Below are positions 31,729 through 43,077 of a stretch of 64,000 nt of DNA, in pieces (position 1 is the first letter of the stretch; each line of letters begins with the position of its first letter). The stretch covers positions 992,001 through 1,056,000 of the forward strand of contig NZ_CWKH01000001.1 of NCBI RefSeq assembly GCF_001245615.1. The letters are read 5' to 3'. Origin of the DNA: Mycolicibacterium neworleansense (lineage in GTDB: Bacteria > Actinomycetota > Actinomycetes > Mycobacteriales > Mycobacteriaceae). The translations under genes and the position numbers were made by a program. The notes beneath the pieces are model-generated. The model did no database searches, had not been told where the DNA came from, and was given only the letters and a program-made list of their open reading frames with translations.

Positions 31729-32802
31729 TCAGTCGTGCGCGCCGGTGCTGACCACCAGTCGGCCCGTGGTCTGCCGGGCCTGCATCCGCTCCAGTTGTGC
31801 CGGCAGGTCCGACCACGCCACCTCGGCGCCGATGACGGTGTTGATCGCGCCGGTGCGCAGCATTTCGAGCAGCTTGACGTGGGCGTCGAGACCCTCGGAA
31901 CGGGCGGGCCAGTTGAACCCGAGGGTGCGGCGGACGGCGACCGGGTCGGTCACGTAGACCAGGCAGACCCCACACACGTCGAAGTTGCCGTAGGCGATGG
32001 GACGAGGCGACAGGTAGTCGCCGTCCTCCAGGGCGATGTCCTCGGCGAATCCGGCCATCAGGTGACGCCCGTTCAGGCCCATGCACTTGAACGTGTCGGT
32101 GGTGACGCTGCCGCCGACCGCGTCGAAGGCCACGTCGACGCCGCGGCCGTAGGTCAGATCCATGACCTGCTCGACCCAGTCGCCGTTGCGATAATTGATG
32201 GCGTGGTCGGCGCCCAGCTGACGACAGAACTCGGCCTTCTCGTCACTTCCCGCGGTGGCGATCACGCGGGCGCCGAGCGCCTTGCCGAGCACGAGCGCGC
32301 CCGACCCGGTGCCACCGGCCGCCGCGTGCACCAGCAGCGTCTCGCCGGGCTTGAGCCGGCCGCGCTCGTGTAGCGCGAACCAGCCCAGGTGGAAGGGGTA
32401 GTGCAGGGCGGCACCGTCGGCGTCGCTGATCCAGGCCGGCAGTTCGAGGGCGGTCGCGGCATCGACGATGGCGTAGGAGGCGTACCCGCCGAAGGCCATC
32501 GACGGGATCCCGACGATGCGCCGGCCCACCAGGTGCTCGGCGCCGAGCCCGGCGCTCTCGACGACACCGACGGCCTCCATGCCGGGGATGAACGGCGGCT
32601 GCAGGGGCATGGTGGTGTAGCGGCCCTGGATCACGTCGATGTCGTTGAAGTTCAGGCAGAACGCCCGCACCGCGACCCGCACCTCGCCGGGTCCGGGTGC
32701 ACGCACCTCGACGGTCTGGCGTTCGAGGACCTTCGCCGGGTCGCCGAGGGCTGTGGCCACCCAGGCTTCAGCTGAAATCGGTTTGGCTGCAGTATCGTTC
32801 AC
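31729..32802 (-). CDS. Zinc-independent MDR-type quinone/enoyl oxidoreductase
   Basis: 357 residues of the medium-chain dehydrogenase/reductase superfamily. The catalytic fold is N-terminal (CLNFNDIDVIQGRYTT, GMEAVGVVESAG) and the NADPH Rossmann motif is HAAAGGTGSGALVLGKALGA. The structural-zinc cysteine cluster of alcohol dehydrogenases is absent, fitting quinone reductase or enoyl reductase types. Its start overlaps the stop of the molybdopterin oxidoreductase gene by 4 bp, so the two are cotranscribed and probably act in one pathway; substrate unknown. Confidence 0.85.
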   Translation of the reverse strand: MNDTAAKPISAEAWVATALGDPAKVLERQTVEVRAPGPGEVRVAVRAFCLNFNDIDVIQGRYTTMPLQPPFIPGMEAVGVVESAGLGAEHLVGRRIVGIPSMAFGGYASYAIVDAATALELPAWISDADGAALHYPFHLGWFALHERGRLKPGETLLVHAAAGGTGSGALVLGKALGARVIATAGSDEKAEFCRQLGADHAINYRNGDWVEQVMDLTYGRGVDVAFDAVGGSVTTDTFKCMGLNGRHLMAGFAEDIALEDGDYLSPRPIAYGNFDVCGVCLVYVTDPVAVRRTLGFNWPARSEGLDAHVKLLEMLRTGAINTVIGAEVAWSDLPAQLERMQARQTTGRLVVSTGAHD

Positions 32803-35075
32803 TGTTTCTCCATTTCATGGTTGCGGTGCAGGGCGGTCGCTGCACTGACGGTCACGGGGATGCCGTTGAGCGCACCGTTGCCCGACGGCTCATCGACGAA
32901 TGCCGGCGGCGACAAGATGTTGGTGTTGACGCCGGGGGAGGCGTTGGCCACGCGCAGGCGGGTTCCGGCCTTGGCGTGTCCCCACCCGTGCGGCATCGAC
33001 ACCACGCCCGGTTTGATGTCGTCGGTGATCTCGACGGGAACGTCGATGCTGCCGCTTTCCGAGGTGACGGTCACGACGTCGCCGCTACGGAGTCCGCGGC
33101 GGTCGGCATCGGCGGAATGGATCTGCAACGTGCAGCGGCTCTTGCCCTTCATCAGCGGCGGCATGTTGTGCAGCCACGAATTGTTCGACCGCAGATGTCG
33201 GCGGCTGACCAGCACGAGGTCGTCGGGGGCCCGGGTGATCCGTGCCGCCAACCGTGGCAGGTCGTCGATCAGGTACTCGGGGGCGAGGCGGATCTTGGCA
33301 TCGGCCGTCCGCAGCACCTCGGCGATCCGGGGCACCATGGGGCCGAAGTTGATGCCGTCGGGCTGCGCCTTGAGCGCCTCCAGGGTCACCCCGCCGGGGT
33401 TCTCGCCGTACCGGTCGCCGAACGGTCCGGTCCGCAGGGTCAGGTCGAGCATCCGTTCCGGCCCGCCCGTGTCGTACTGCTCGCGCAGCGCGGCGCCGTC
33501 GAGGCCGCGGGTGAAGGCCATGTAGTCGAAGAAGCCGTCGTCGATCGCCGCCACGTCGACGTCCTCGGCCGGGGTTCCGGTGCACAGCCCGGTCAGGCGG
33601 ATCAGGATCTCCCATTCCTCGGGCCGGTCGGGATCCTCGGGATAGAACACCGGTGCCGAGTAGTTCGCGAAGCTGTTGATCGCGAAGCCCAGCAGCAGGT
33701 CGTCGTGATGGGGCTGCTCCAGCGGAGACAGGCCCGGCAGGATCACGTCGGCGTGCCGCGTGGTCTCGTTGAGGAAGATGTCCACCGCGATCATCGCTTC
33801 GAGACCGGGCAGCACCTCGTCGAGCTTGTGCCCGCCTGGGGTGGACAGCACCGGATTGCCCGCCACCGTGATCAGGGCCTTGATCTGGCCCTCTCCGGGT
33901 GTGGCGATCTCCTCGGCGAGACAGGACACCGGCGCTTGGCCCAGGACTTCCTTTGCCCCGCGGACCCTGGTGTGCCATCGCCCGAAACCGGCCGCGCCGT
34001 CCTCCAGCCCGGGCAGCGTCTCGGTGGTCAGCGTCCAGACCGCCGGACGCGGGAACATCGCGCCGCCGGGCGTGTCGAAGTGTCCGGTCAGGATGTTCAC
34101 CACGTCGACCAGCCAGCTGGCGAGGCTGCCGAATTCCTGATTGCACAACCCGATTCGGCCGTAGACGACGGCGCGGGGCGCCGCCGCGAGCTCGCGGGCC
34201 AGTTCCCGGATGCGGCTCGCGTCGATACCGCACGTGTCCGCGACGCGTTCGGGGGACCAGTCGCCGGCGAGCGCACGGAGCCGGTCCAGGCCGTCGAGGT
34301 GGGGTGCGAGGTGGCCGGTACGGACCAGATCCTCGTCGAACAGGACATGCGTCACCGCCAGCAGCAGCGCCGCGTCGGTGCCCGGGGTGATCGGCAGCCA
34401 TTCGTCGGCCCGGGCTGCGGTCGCGGTGCGGACCGGATCGATCACGATGACCTTGCCCCGCTTGCGGATGTCGTCGATCAGTCCGACGACGTTGGGTGCC
34501 GACATCATGGACCCCTGCGAGGCGGCGGGGTTGGCGCCCATGATGACGAACATGTCGGTGCGCTCGAGATCGGGGATGGGGAAGCTCCACCAGCTGCCGT
34601 ACATCAGGTGTGACGACAGGTTTTTCGGCCACTGGTCGATGGTCCCGGGCGAATAGGTGGACGGGATGCCGGACATGCCCATCAGCACCCCGGCATAGCG
34701 GCTCAGGGAAAATGTGTGTCCCAGCGGGTTGCCCGTGTAGGCCGACACCGCGCCGATGCCGTACTTCTCGATGACGGGGGCGAGCAGTTCGGTGCAGCGG
34801 CGGAACGCCTCGTCCCAGCTCACCTCGCGCCAGGTTCCGCCGGTCTTGATCATCGGGCGCCGGATCCGGTCGGGGTCGTCGTGGAGCGCTGCCAGCGAGG
34901 CGCCCTTCGGGCAGATGTGACCGCGGCTCCACGCATCGTCGGGATTGCCCTTGATGCGGGTGACCCGGCCGTTCTCGACGTGAACTTCCAAGCCGCACAT
35001 GGCTTCACACAGCGGACAGCCGTGCAGATGGCGGCCGTCTCGGCCCCGCGCCGCCAGCGGCAGCTGTGATCCCAA
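32799..35075 (-). CDS. Molybdopterin (bis-MGD) oxidoreductase, DMSO reductase family
   Basis: 758 residues. The N-terminal CPLCEAMC...CPKG cluster holds a [4Fe-4S] centre, followed by the molybdopterin domains (PSTYSPGTIDQWPKN, MGANPAASQGSMM, DPVRTATAARADEWLP) and the C-terminal cofactor-binding domain (HSADADRRGLRSGDVVTVTS). No twin-arginine signal is seen, so it is probably cytoplasmic. It resembles the formate dehydrogenase/nitrate reductase-like group, but the metal ligand and substrate cannot be fixed by eye. First gene of an operon with the MDR reductase; a 29-bp palindrome upstream of the start probably binds the divergent TetR. Confidence 0.88.
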   Translation of the reverse strand: MGSQLPLAARGRDGRHLHGCPLCEAMCGLEVHVENGRVTRIKGNPDDAWSRGHICPKGASLAALHDDPDRIRRPMIKTGGTWREVSWDEAFRRCTELLAPVIEKYGIGAVSAYTGNPLGHTFSLSRYAGVLMGMSGIPSTYSPGTIDQWPKNLSSHLMYGSWWSFPIPDLERTDMFVIMGANPAASQGSMMSAPNVVGLIDDIRKRGKVIVIDPVRTATAARADEWLPITPGTDAALLLAVTHVLFDEDLVRTGHLAPHLDGLDRLRALAGDWSPERVADTCGIDASRIRELARELAAAPRAVVYGRIGLCNQEFGSLASWLVDVVNILTGHFDTPGGAMFPRPAVWTLTTETLPGLEDGAAGFGRWHTRVRGAKEVLGQAPVSCLAEEIATPGEGQIKALITVAGNPVLSTPGGHKLDEVLPGLEAMIAVDIFLNETTRHADVILPGLSPLEQPHHDDLLLGFAINSFANYSAPVFYPEDPDRPEEWEILIRLTGLCTGTPAEDVDVAAIDDGFFDYMAFTRGLDGAALREQYDTGGPERMLDLTLRTGPFGDRYGENPGGVTLEALKAQPDGINFGPMVPRIAEVLRTADAKIRLAPEYLIDDLPRLAARITRAPDDLVLVSRRHLRSNNSWLHNMPPLMKGKSRCTLQIHSADADRRGLRSGDVVTVTSESGSIDVPVEITDDIKPGVVSMPHGWGHAKAGTRLRVANASPGVNTNILSPPAFVDEPSGNGALNGIPVTVSAATALHRNHEMEKQ

Positions 35076-35097
35076 TGCCTTCGCACCTCCCCGAGAG

Positions 35098-35126
35098 ATT
35101 TGTTGTTACACGATGTAACAACAAAT
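35098..35126. promoter_or_regulatory. 29-bp perfect palindrome, probable TetR operator
   Basis: ATTTGTTGTTACA and TGTAACAACAAAT are perfect 13-bp arms around CGA. It lies 23 bp upstream of the molybdopterin oxidoreductase start and 88 bp from the divergent tetR GTG. Its AT content stands out in this GC-rich DNA. The fit with a TetR operator controlling both sides is strong but inferred. Confidence 0.85.
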
Positions 35127-35213
35127 GCGGCATCATGGCAACAGTGAGTTCCGCCCCGGGCGGCGCCCGTGTGCCAGACTCGGCTGACCCGCCCGGCGAC
35201 GTGAGGAGACAAC

Positions 35214-35822
35214 GTGGCGACGCGTTCGGCGGGCACCCGCCACCGACGGCAGGGCTCACGTCCCGACCCGTCCATCGACCAGGCCGTGCTGAGCACGACC
35301 CGACGGCTGCTGGTCGAGCGCGGGTATGCGGCGACGTCCATCGATCTGATCGCCAGCACCGCAGGGGTCAGTCGGCCGACCATCTACCGCAGGTGGAAGT
35401 CCAAGGCGCTCCTCGTGCACGAGGCGGTGTTCCCGGATCTGGACCCGGCCGCGCCGAGCGACGACATCGCCACCGAGATCACCCGGCTGTGCCGCGGGGC
35501 GTTTTTGATGTTCTGCGATCCCGCTGTGCGGGAATCGATTCCGGGCCTGCTGACCGACCTGCGGGCAGACTCCGACATCCGCAGGCTCATGACCGAGCGG
35601 CTCGACGCCGCCGCCCGCACCCAGCTCGCGTCACTCGTGGCAGACGCCGCCACACATGGACGGGCCCGCCGGCAGGTCAACGTCGACACCATCATGGATG
35701 CGATCGGCGGCGCGGCCCTGTACGCGGTGTGCGTGCGCGGGATCGGCGATACCGAGCAGGACATCGAACGCGCCGCCGCCGACCTGGCCGAGCTGATCCT
35801 GCGCGGACTGCTCGATCAATAG
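35214..35822 (+). CDS. TetR-family transcriptional repressor, probable regulator of the divergent oxidoreductase operon
   Basis: 202 residues. The helix-turn-helix covers about residues 20-65 (GYAATSIDLIASTAGVSRPT, then IYRRWKSKALLV). The C-terminal part resembles the TetR_C_11-like ligand domain (LRADSDIRRLMTERLDAAAR). The GTG start follows GTGAGGAG. Divergent arrangement with a 29-bp palindrome in the gap points to control of the molybdopterin oxidoreductase operon and itself. The inducer is unknown. Confidence 0.9.
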   Translation: MATRSAGTRHRRQGSRPDPSIDQAVLSTTRRLLVERGYAATSIDLIASTAGVSRPTIYRRWKSKALLVHEAVFPDLDPAAPSDDIATEITRLCRGAFLMFCDPAVRESIPGLLTDLRADSDIRRLMTERLDAAARTQLASLVADAATHGRARRQVNVDTIMDAIGGAALYAVCVRGIGDTEQDIERAAADLAELILRGLLDQ

Positions 35823-35831
35823 CCTTGCGGC

Positions 35832-36876
35832 TCAGATGCGGTGCGTGCCGTCGCGCACCGTTCCGACGAGGTCTTCGACCAGATCCTCCAGCGCGACCAT
35901 CGCGATCACGACGTCGTCGGCCCCGGTCACCAGGGCGAGGTGACTGTTGCTGCGCCGCATCCTCGACAACGCATCGGGCAGCGGCGTCGACGCCGGGATC
36001 CGCGGCAGCGGGCGCACCATCGTCACGTCCAGCACCGCATCGGGATCGTTGATGTGCGGCAGCACATCTTTGATGTGCAGATACCCGATGAACTCTCCGA
36101 ACAGGTCCGCCACCGGAAAGCGCGAGTAGCCGGTGTCGGTGAGGGCGCGCTCCACGTCGCCCACGGTCGGCCCGGAACCCGGTGCGGCGACCCGGATGGC
36201 GTGAATCTCGTCCAACGGCATCGCCACATCGCTGACCGTGCGGCTGCGGGTCTGAAGGGCCCGGGTCAACCGGCCGTGCTCCTCGGTGTCGAGCAGACCC
36301 TCCGAGACCGATTCGGCGATCATCTCCGACAACTCGACGGTCGACACGGCCGATTCCAGCTCGTCCTTGGGCTCGACCCGGAACGCCCGCAGGGTCGCGT
36401 TGGCGCACCAGTTGTAGAACGCGATGAACGGGCGCGCCGCCCGGATGTAGACCAGGTACGGCGGGACCAGCAGCATCGCGGCGGTCTCGGGGCCCGCGAT
36501 GGCGATGTTCTTCGGCACCATTTCGCCGAGCAGGACGTGCAGGATCACCACGATGGCCAGCGCGACGAAGAACGAGACCGTGTGCAGCACGGTGTCGGAC
36601 ACCCCGATCAACGCGAACGGCTTCTCCAGCAGGTGCGCCACGGCGGGCTCGCCGACCCGGCCCAGCAGGATCGAACAGATCGTGATGCCCAGCTGAGAGC
36701 CGGCCAGCATCAACGACAGGTGCTCGCCGGCCCGGATGACCGTGACGGCGCTGCGCTTACCCTGTTCGGCCAGCGCCTGCAGCCGGTCCCGGCGGGCCGA
36801 GATCAACGCGAATTCCGCGGCCACGAAGAACGCGTTCGCTGCCAGCAGCAACACGGTCAACAGCACACCGAGAATG

Positions 36877-36884
<8 letters not shown>
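35832..36884 (-). CDS. CNNM/CorC-type transporter, DUF21 plus CBS pair (Rv1841c-like), short form
   Basis: 350 residues. The N-terminal DUF21 membrane domain shows about four helices ([20 protein letters not shown], then [20 protein letters not shown]), followed by two CBS domains ([20 protein letters not shown]). The family exports or imports divalent cations, chiefly magnesium or cobalt, and CBS domains sense Mg-ATP. It lacks the C-terminal CorC/HlyC domain that its partner has. It overlaps the partner gene by 8 bp, so they are coexpressed and may heterodimerise. Confidence 0.9.
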
Positions 36885-38244
<1,360 letters not shown>

Positions 38245-38440
38245 CAGATCCTCACCAGGGGTACGCCGGGCCCGGGGCCCGGCCGACTAGGAGAGGGGTC
38301 GTCAGCTTCGGCGCTCAGAAGTGACTGGTGTTCCACCCGGAAGGCCGGTTCAGAACCGGAGGCCTCGGTGGGTGCCTGCGGCACGTGAACCCTTTCGTTC
38401 GAACTGACCGAGTGGACGAAAGGGCGGTGTCCCACCGCCC
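38245..38440 (-). promoter_or_regulatory. Structured untranslated leader upstream of the CNNM pair, candidate cis-regulatory RNA
   Basis: Read on the minus strand, the gap between guaB1 and the CNNM gene has successive hairpins: GGGCGGTG/CACCGCCC (38440-38422); CCCTTTCGT/ACGAAAGGG (38424-38390), which shares GGG at 38422-38424 with the first and so competes with it; GTGCC/GGCAC (38384-38372); CCGGTT/AACCGG (38359-38345); and GCCGGGC/GCCCGGC (38283-38265), close to the start codon. I recognise no known riboswitch class, including the M-box. A transcript start has not been located, so leader status is inference. Confidence 0.4.
38422..38440 (-). terminator. Possible intrinsic terminator of guaB1
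   Basis: On the minus strand GGGCGGTG-GGA-CACCGCCC is an 8-bp GC stem with a 3-nt loop followed by TTTCG, 43 bp after the guaB1 stop. It may alternatively be part of the CNNM leader. Confidence 0.6.
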
Positions 38441-38482
38441 GCTCGGTATACAGGAACCCCAATAGTATCGCGACTCGGCGAA

Positions 38483-39940
<1,458 letters not shown>

Positions 39941-39944
39941 CTAC

Positions 39945-41399
39945 TCAGGCAGGCACCTCGCTGCGGTCGCCGCTCCAGAGCGTGTGGAATTTCTGGCCGG
40001 GCTCGGCGTCGGTGCGGCCGTAGGTGTGGGCACCGAAGAAGTCACGCAACCCCTGGGTCAGTGCCGCGGGCAGCCGGTCGGTGCGCAGCGCGTCGTAGTA
40101 GGACAGCGACGACGAGAAACCGGGGATCGGGATGCCCAACTCGGTGGCGGTGACCACCACGCGGCGCCAGCTGTCGATCGCCGATTCCACCGCGCTGCGG
40201 AAGTACGGGGCGGCGAGCAGTGTGGCCAGCTCCGGTTCCGCGTCGAAGGCCTCCTTGATCCGGTTGAGGAACTTGGCCCGGATGATGCAGCCGCCGCGCC
40301 AGATGGTGGCCATGTCGCCGGGGGTGATGTTCCAGTCGTACTCGATGCTGCCTGCCTGGATCTGGTTGAACCCCTGCGCGTAGGCGACGATCTTGGAGGC
40401 GTACAGCGCCTGGCGCACGTCCTCGATGAATTGCGCTGCGTCGGAAGGAGTTTCGCCGAGGTGACCGGAGGTCAGGCCGGTGGTGGCCCGGCGCTGGGCG
40501 ACCGAACCCGACAGTGCGCGCGCGAACACGGCTTCGGCGATGCCGGTGACCGGAACCCCGAGATCCAGAGCGGACTTCACGGTCCAGCGCCCGGTGCCTT
40601 TCTGCTCGGCCTCGTCCACGATCACGTCGACCAGCGGCTTGCCGGTCTTGGCGTCGACCTGGCGCAGCACCTCGGCGGTGATCTCGACCAGGTAGCTGTC
40701 CAGGTCGCCCTTGTTCCACTCGGCGAACACGTCGGCGATCTCGGGTGCGGACTTGCCCAGCCCGTCGCGTAGCAACTGGTAGGCCTCGCCGATCAGCTGC
40801 ATGTCGGAGTACTCGATGCCGTTGTGCACCATCTTGACGAAGTGTCCGGCGCCGTCGGGGCCGATGTGGGTGCAGCACGGTACCCCGTCAACGTGGGCGG
40901 AGATCTCTTCCAGCAGCGGACCCAGGGACTTGTAGGACTCGGCGGGGCCACCGGGCATGATCGACGGGCCGTTGAGCGCCCCTTCCTCGCCGCCGGAGAT
41001 GCCCGCGCCGACGAAGTGCAGGCCGCGCTCGCGGATCGCCTTCTCGCGGCGGATGGTGTCGGTGTAGAGAGCGTTGCCGCCGTCGATGATGATGTCGCCG
41101 GGTTCCATGGCGTCGGCCAGCTCGTTGATCACCGCATCGGTCGGGTCGCCGGCCTTGACCATGATGATCACCCGGCGTGGTTTCTCCAGGGCGTCAAGGA
41201 ATTCCGCGATCGTCTCGCTGCGCACGAACTTGCCCTCGGAGCCGTGCTCGGCCAGCAGCGCATCGGTTTTGGCGATCGACCGGTTGTGCAGCGCGACGGT
41301 GTAGCCGTGGTGGGCGAAGTTACGAGCGAGGTTGGAACCCATCACCGCCAGGCCGGTGACTCCGATCTGTGCCGTGCCGGTAGTGCTCGTCTTGCTCAT
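39945..41399 (-). CDS. gnd1: 6-phosphogluconate dehydrogenase, decarboxylating (Gnd1)
   Basis: 484 residues, the long homodimeric form. The NADP motif is GVTGLAVMGSNLARNFAHHG, and the substrate block is GHFVKMVHNGIEYSDMQLI with the catalytic lysine. It makes ribulose 5-phosphate and NADPH in the pentose phosphate pathway. Start ATG 41399 follows GAAAGGCTGCTGC. It is transcribed toward guaB1 with a short gap, linking NADPH supply with purine interconversion. Confidence 0.96.
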   Translation of the reverse strand: MSKTSTTGTAQIGVTGLAVMGSNLARNFAHHGYTVALHNRSIAKTDALLAEHGSEGKFVRSETIAEFLDALEKPRRVIIMVKAGDPTDAVINELADAMEPGDIIIDGGNALYTDTIRREKAIRERGLHFVGAGISGGEEGALNGPSIMPGGPAESYKSLGPLLEEISAHVDGVPCCTHIGPDGAGHFVKMVHNGIEYSDMQLIGEAYQLLRDGLGKSAPEIADVFAEWNKGDLDSYLVEITAEVLRQVDAKTGKPLVDVIVDEAEQKGTGRWTVKSALDLGVPVTGIAEAVFARALSGSVAQRRATTGLTSGHLGETPSDAAQFIEDVRQALYASKIVAYAQGFNQIQAGSIEYDWNITPGDMATIWRGGCIIRAKFLNRIKEAFDAEPELATLLAAPYFRSAVESAIDSWRRVVVTATELGIPIPGFSSSLSYYDALRTDRLPAALTQGLRDFFGAHTYGRTDAEPGQKFHTLWSGDRSEVPA

Positions 41400-41450
41400 G
41401 CAGCAGCCTTTCGTTGTTTTGTTGTAGCAGAACGCCTGTCGTGCAGAGCT

Positions 41451-42422
41451 TTATCCGAGTCCGGAGAACAGGCGGTGAAGCTCGGTGAGCCAGGGGACGG
41501 CCACGGCGACGGTGGGTACCACCAGAACAGCGGCCGCGGCCAGGTAGGCGGTGACCGCCATGGCCACGCTGTTGGGTTTGCCGCCGAGGCGCCGTACCCG
41601 GATCACGGTGGTCGGTCCGCCGGCGGCCAGCGCACCCGACGGGGTGCGGCCGCTGGCGCAGGCCACCAGTGCCCGGGCCAGGGGAGTGGGACCGGCGGTC
41701 CGTACCGCGGCGTCGTCGGCCAGCAGCTCGATCAACAACCGGACCGCGTCCAGGGCGTTGGCGCTGCGGACGAACCGCGGGAAGGCCGCATGGACGGCGG
41801 TGAACATCTCCAGCACCAGATCGTGGCGGGCGCGAAGATGGGCCCGTTCATGGGTGAGGATCGCGGCGACCTCGTCGTCGGACAACGTGGTCAGCGTTCC
41901 CTCGCTGACCACGACGCGACTGCGGACGCCGGGTAGGCAGTAGGCGAGCGGCTGTTCGACGTCGAGGATGCGCAGGCCGTCGCCGGCGAGCGGCCGGTGC
42001 GCCGTACAGAGGTGGGCCGGCACGGCGTCGCGCGACTTGCTGAGCAGATCCACCATCATGCGGTGATGTGCGCGGCGACGCCGGGTGGCCACCGCCACCT
42101 GGATCACGGCCACGCAGAGCCGGCCGCCGATGAACAGGGTCAGGCTGAACACCACCACGTACAGCAGCCACAACGGCCAACCGAGGGCGTTGATCTCGCT
42201 CGTGATGGTGGCCGTGGGCCGGCCATCGGGTCCGGGGACGAACAGCCGGCTGGCGATTGCGATACCGGCGGAGAAGGCTGAGAGCACGGCGGCCAGCGCC
42301 ACCGACTGCCAGAGCACGATCGCCGCGCGAGGTGCGCGTAACGGCCACGCCGCACGGGCCAACACCGCCGGCACTGGTCCTACCAGGGCCAGCGCGACGA
42401 GAGTGAAGGCCAGCGCGGACAC
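41451..42422 (-). CDS. BlaR/MecR-like M56 membrane peptidase (Rv1845c-like)
   Basis: 323 residues. Several N-terminal helices, then the zinc-metallopeptidase motif HERAH (in ILTHERAHLRARHDL, about residue 195) and a final hydrophobic segment (YLAAAAVLVVPTVAVAVPWL). The extracellular penicillin-sensor domain of BlaR1 is absent. It is expected to cleave or signal to BlaI, encoded 14 bp upstream in the same operon. In M. tuberculosis the pair affects beta-lactamase and ATP synthase genes. Confidence 0.9.
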   Translation of the reverse strand: MSALAFTLVALALVGPVPAVLARAAWPLRAPRAAIVLWQSVALAAVLSAFSAGIAIASRLFVPGPDGRPTATITSEINALGWPLWLLYVVVFSLTLFIGGRLCVAVIQVAVATRRRRAHHRMMVDLLSKSRDAVPAHLCTAHRPLAGDGLRILDVEQPLAYCLPGVRSRVVVSEGTLTTLSDDEVAAILTHERAHLRARHDLVLEMFTAVHAAFPRFVRSANALDAVRLLIELLADDAAVRTAGPTPLARALVACASGRTPSGALAAGGPTTVIRVRRLGGKPNSVAMAVTAYLAAAAVLVVPTVAVAVPWLTELHRLFSGLG

Positions 42423-42436
42423 GCCGTAAGTCTCTC

Positions 42437-42853
42437 TCAGGCGGTGCCCGAATTGCCAGCCGGTGGGCCCAGCTGGTGCTTGCTCTCCAGTTCGGCGAGC
42501 GCCCGGCGCAGTGCCCGGGCTTCGTCGACGCCGACTCGCTCGACGAAATGGACGAGCGCGGCCTGGCGGCTACCCGAGTCCGCGGCCTGGTCGAGGGCGT
42601 CGACCATCAGGCCGGCGACCAGCTCGTCGCGGCCGTTCGTGGGCGCATAGCGGTGCGCGCGGTCATCGCGGTGCTGTACGACCAGGTTCTTCTTCGCCAG
42701 TCGTTGCAGCACGGTCATGATCGTGGTGTAGGCCAAGTCGCGGCGGGCGGCCAGCGCCTCATGGACTTGGCGCACTGTTTGGGGTTCGGGTGCCGACCAC
42801 AAGTGGTCCATCACCTCGCGCTCAAGCTCCCCGAGACGCGTCATTTTGGCCAT
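42437..42853 (-). CDS. blaI: BlaI-family transcriptional repressor (Rv1846c-like)
   Basis: 138 residues of the BlaI/MecI winged-helix family: GELEREVMDHLWSA, VRQVHEALAARRDLAYTTIM and VLQRLAKKNLVVQHRD in the DNA-binding part, then a dimerisation helix. It represses its own operon and others until cleaved after a cell-wall signal. The ATG is followed upstream by TACTAC motifs that may be its operator. Confidence 0.93.
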   Translation of the reverse strand: MAKMTRLGELEREVMDHLWSAPEPQTVRQVHEALAARRDLAYTTIMTVLQRLAKKNLVVQHRDDRAHRYAPTNGRDELVAGLMVDALDQAADSGSRQAALVHFVERVGVDEARALRRALAELESKHQLGPPAGNSGTA

Positions 42854-42887
42854 GTTCCGTTCACTCTCCTGAGCAGTAAAGCCAGCG

Positions 42888-42904
42888 TACTACGGGTTTA
42901 CTAC
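42888..42904. promoter_or_regulatory. Candidate BlaI operator motifs
   Basis: TACTAC occurs twice (42888-42893 and 42899-42904) 35-51 bp upstream of the blaI start. BlaI operators in mycobacteria contain TACTA/TAGTA half-sites, but here the copies are direct repeats rather than a clear dyad, so this is tentative. Confidence 0.4.
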
Positions 42905-43032
42905 CGCGCGTCGTATGCGTTTGGCGACGGCGCTCCGACTGCCTTCCGTAGCGGTTTAGGTCAAGGTCAGCGCCATATATGGGGTCCGTTGTGAATCGAG
43001 TCACAGGGGGTAGCTCTCATCCTTCACGTGAC

Positions 43033-43051
43033 TATAGTAAGGCTAACCTAA
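43033..43051 (+). promoter_or_regulatory. IdeR iron box overlapping a -10 element
   Basis: This 19-mer matches the IdeR consensus TTAGGTTAGGCTAACCTAA at 15 positions, with the right 11 bases identical. TATAGT at 43033-43038 is a good -10 hexamer inside the box. It ends 26 bp before the next ATG. IdeR with iron would repress transcription. Confidence 0.85.
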
Positions 43052-43077
43052 GTCAAACTGGAGCCTTCGGAGGTGAC

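Noticed and set aside
32697-34613. Plus-strand 638-residue open frame opposite the molybdopterin oxidoreductase
   Set aside because: Antisense shadow; repetitive VDH/QR composition and conflict with a clear enzyme.
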